Shown: positions 61,957-64,000 of the stretch, in pieces
How positions within the stretch are numbered: position 1 is the stretch's first letter
How the letters are laid out: each line of letters opens with the position of its first letter
Assembly (NCBI RefSeq): GCF_000472545.1
Contig: NZ_AWZV01000007.1
Coordinates: forward strand, 62,167-126,166
Length of the DNA stretch: 64,000 nucleotides
Direction: 5' to 3'
Origin: Burkholderia sp. WSM2232
GTDB taxonomy: Bacteria > Pseudomonadota > Gammaproteobacteria > Burkholderiales > Burkholderiaceae
Notes under the pieces: generated by a model
What the model saw: the letters and a program-made list of their open reading frames with translations, nothing else
What the model was told of the DNA's origin: nothing
Database searches by the model: none
Made by a program: the position numbers and the translations under genes

Positions 61957-64000
61957 CTAGAACCGGCGCGTGAGGAGGCTGCGCGCGCGCTCGCGTTCGA
62001 GCGGGTCGGCCTCGACCGACGCGTCGAACCAGAACGCGCCCGCCGCGAGCGTGGCGACGACGATGCCGTCGCGATACAGCACGCGGTTGCCCGCTACCGC
62101 CGGCACGCGTTCGCCGACCAGCAGCGTGCCGGCAAGATTCAACGGATCGGTGCCGGCGACGCACACAAAAGCACTATCGTTCGCATGCCTGCGCACTTCG
62201 CGCAGCAGGGGTATCGCTTCGGGCAACGCGAATTGCTCGCCGGCCAGTCCATTCACGAAGCGTCCGCCGCGAATCACGCCGCGCGCTTCGAGCCGCTGAT
62301 ACACGCGCAGCAGATCGCGCCACGGCGGCAGCCAGTCGGCCTCGCGCGCAAGGAGCCGCCAGAACACGACGCCGTAGCGCCGCAGCAAGGTCATCGCGAC
62401 ATGTTCGAGAAGCTCGGGCGGCAATTGCCGGGGCGCTTGTGCCGGCCGCTGCGCGTCTTTGGCGACGTCGCCGGACTGCGTGCTCGCGGCCGCCGAGCCG
62501 CGTCGGTTCACCAGCGCCCAGCGCCCGGCGTCGTCCATTCCGCCTATCAGCGCTGTCGAGCGCGCGCGGCGGCTACCCGCGTACGCATTGCGTTTGGCGG
62601 CCGGCTTGAGCAGCGCGCGCAGGCCAGCGAAACTGTCCGAGTTGACGAGACCGGCCGCCACCAGTTCGCCGAGGGCGTTCTCGAGTTCAATACGCAGTAC
62701 GCGAAGTTCGTGCAGTAGTTCGTCGAAGAACATCGCGCCGTGTTCGGATAGCGCGTCGTGAACCGATTGCGCGCGCGCCGAGAGTTCGGGCTGACGCGCC
62801 GGGTCGATCAGCGCGCTCCACACGCGCACCTGGGCGCGCGGCAACAGGACGATCGGCGTGCCGCGCACCGGAGCTGCGGCGCTGCGCGAACGTTCGGTGA
62901 GCCGGGTCCAGACAATCTTGCCCGCCCGGCATAGTTCGTCGAGCGAAGTATTGGAGTAAGCCTTCACGCGAGCGGGCAGGATGTCTTCCTCCCAGGCGCT
63001 GGCCGCGGCTTCGAAGCCTTCCATCTGTTCGAGCACGGCCGCGAGCGCGTCGCGGCCTTCGCTTCGCGTGTCCGGCGTGAGGTGCTGCCACTCGAATAGA
63101 AAGCGCATGAAGTCATGGCGTTCCACCGGTTCGATCTCGCGGCGCAGGCGCTTGACGGTATAGCGGTGAATCCGCGCAAGCAGGTGCCGCTCGCACCATT
63201 CGTCGTCGGTGGTTTGCGCAGTGAAGCGGCCGCGCATCACGTAGCCTTCGGCTTCGAGGCGCACGAGCGCCTCGTCCACTGCCGTCTGCGGTAGCCGCAA
63301 CGCATCTGCAATCGCGCCGGCCGGCTGCGGGCCGAAGCCCGTGAGCCGCGCGCGCAGCACGTCGAGCAGGGCGTCCTCGGCGCTCCATTCGTTCGTGTAG
63401 CCCTTAGGCGCGGCGAGCGGCGGCGCAAAGCGCGCGCCGTTCGTGCCGGGATACAGCGCGGCGAAACAGGTCAGGCGTTCGACAGGCAGCCACAGCGCGG
63501 CGTCGGCGGCAATTGCGAGGCGCGTCGCGCGGCCCGATTGCGCAAGCGAGGCGAGCCATTCCAGCCAACCTTGGTTGTTGCGCGCCTCGGCTTCGGTCAC
63601 GCACGCGAGGCCCGTGAGCGCCTCGTGCATTTCGTCGACACTGCGTGCCTGCGGCCACGCTTCGTCGCGCACGCTGGCAATCGCGTCGGCGTCGAGCGCG
63701 CCGAGGTCGTCGGCGCTTGACGGATCGCTCCAGCGGCGGTTCAGCACGGCCTGCGTGCGGCGTTCTTCGATCGGCGCGTCGTCGAGATAAGCGTAGGGCT
63801 TCGCGTTGAGGATCTCGGCGGCGAGCGGCGAAGGCGCCGGCAGATCGCGCGCCACGAGTCGTACTTCGCCGCTTTCGATGCGGCGCAGCAGCGCGAGCCA
63901 GCGCTCGCTGTCCATCGCGTCGTGCAGGCAGTCGTCGACGGTCTGATCGACGAGCGGATGACGCGGCAGGTCGCGCTCGCCGACCACGTTCTCCAGACAC
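61957..64000 (-). CDS. lhr: Lhr-type DEAD/DEAH helicase, C-terminal part, cut by window edge
   Basis: About 680 residues from the C-terminal region of the large helicase-related protein are visible; the helicase core lies beyond the right edge. Recognisable family text includes DLPAPSPLAAEILNAKPYAY and the DDAPIEERRTQAV segment. The rest corresponds to the Lhr C-terminal domains (winged helix and beta-barrel). Lhr is a DNA-damage-linked 3'-5' helicase. The stop is at 61957, 224 bases from the rpfR start, and both genes are on the minus strand. Whether the full protein is intact cannot be seen. Confidence 0.88.
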   Translation of the reverse strand, partial: CLENVVGERDLPRHPLVDQTVDDCLHDAMDSERWLALLRRIESGEVRLVARDLPAPSPLAAEILNAKPYAYLDDAPIEERRTQAVLNRRWSDPSSADDLGALDADAIASVRDEAWPQARSVDEMHEALTGLACVTEAEARNNQGWLEWLASLAQSGRATRLAIAADAALWLPVERLTCFAALYPGTNGARFAPPLAAPKGYTNEWSAEDALLDVLRARLTGFGPQPAGAIADALRLPQTAVDEALVRLEAEGYVMRGRFTAQTTDDEWCERHLLARIHRYTVKRLRREIEPVERHDFMRFLFEWQHLTPDTRSEGRDALAAVLEQMEGFEAAASAWEEDILPARVKAYSNTSLDELCRAGKIVWTRLTERSRSAAAPVRGTPIVLLPRAQVRVWSALIDPARQPELSARAQSVHDALSEHGAMFFDELLHELRVLRIELENALGELVAAGLVNSDSFAGLRALLKPAAKRNAYAGSRRARSTALIGGMDDAGRWALVNRRGSAAASTQSGDVAKDAQRPAQAPRQLPPELLEHVAMTLLRRYGVVFWRLLAREADWLPPWRDLLRVYQRLEARGVIRGGRFVNGLAGEQFALPEAIPLLREVRRHANDSAFVCVAGTDPLNLAGTLLVGERVPAVAGNRVLYRDGIVVATLAAGAFWFDASVEADPLERERARSLLTRRF

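Overview
The window is high-GC proteobacterial DNA with features typical of Burkholderia sensu lato (Burkholderia, Paraburkholderia, Caballeronia). It carries two DUF3331 genes, a DUF4148 gene, a Burkholderia-type RpfF/RpfR diffusible-signal pair, many LysR, AraC and TetR regulators, and several short-chain dehydrogenases. No rRNA, tRNA, CRISPR array, phage block or insertion sequence was recognised. The gene content looks like a metabolic and regulatory secondary replicon, but that is inference.

Layout. 1-6 kb: the tail of a LysR regulator, a TetR regulator with a DHA2-type efflux pump that share an operator motif, small DUF2158 and superinfection-immunity-like proteins, a pentanucleotide repeat array and an M20 peptidase. 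6.3-14 kb: a complete minus-strand polyol operon (binding protein, two permeases, polyol dehydrogenase, ATPase, AraC regulator, xylulokinase) that would import a pentitol and convert it to xylulose 5-phosphate. 14.3-19 kb: a MerR regulator divergent from two alpha/beta hydrolases, then a TDT dicarboxylate/tellurite-family carrier and a malate dehydrogenase, closed by a strong hairpin. 19-26 kb: two SDRs, a nickel/cobalt permease, DUF4331, an MHS-family transporter and a soluble sensor kinase, all on the minus strand. 26-28 kb: an SDR remnant with an internal deletion, a LysR gene and DUF4148.

28-35 kb holds a tightly coupled minus-strand operon joining a cbb3-type oxidase (ccoN with a CcoS-like N-terminus, ccoO, a mono-haem cytochrome c), a CcoI-like copper ATPase broken by a frameshift, and a molybdenum sulfite dehydrogenase with its cytochrome. 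It reads as a sulfite-to-oxygen electron transfer module. 35.7-44 kb: an AraC regulator, DUF3331, a probable frameshifted small gene, Dps, two FixJ-type response regulators, an esterase remnant and a large LAL-type regulator. 44.6-53 kb: two related HD-domain proteins (one exported), a LysR gene, catalase, the second DUF3331 gene, an SDR, a MocR-type regulator, a cupin and an AhpD-like protein. 53.7-58 kb: a TIGR03118 lipoprotein, a Tat-exported superoxide dismutase, a DUF3455 lipoprotein and a cytochrome P450.

58.8-64 kb: the convergent quorum-sensing pair rpfF (synthase of a cis-2-dodecenoic-acid-type signal) and rpfR (PAS-GGDEF-EAL receptor), followed by the C-terminal part of an Lhr-type helicase that runs off the end.

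The items most worth checking are the Gly-to-Asp change in the ABC signature motif of the polyol transporter, the combined cbb3/sulfite dehydrogenase operon with its frameshifted copper ATPase, the SDR with an internal deletion, and the exported/cytosolic HD-domain paralogue pair.
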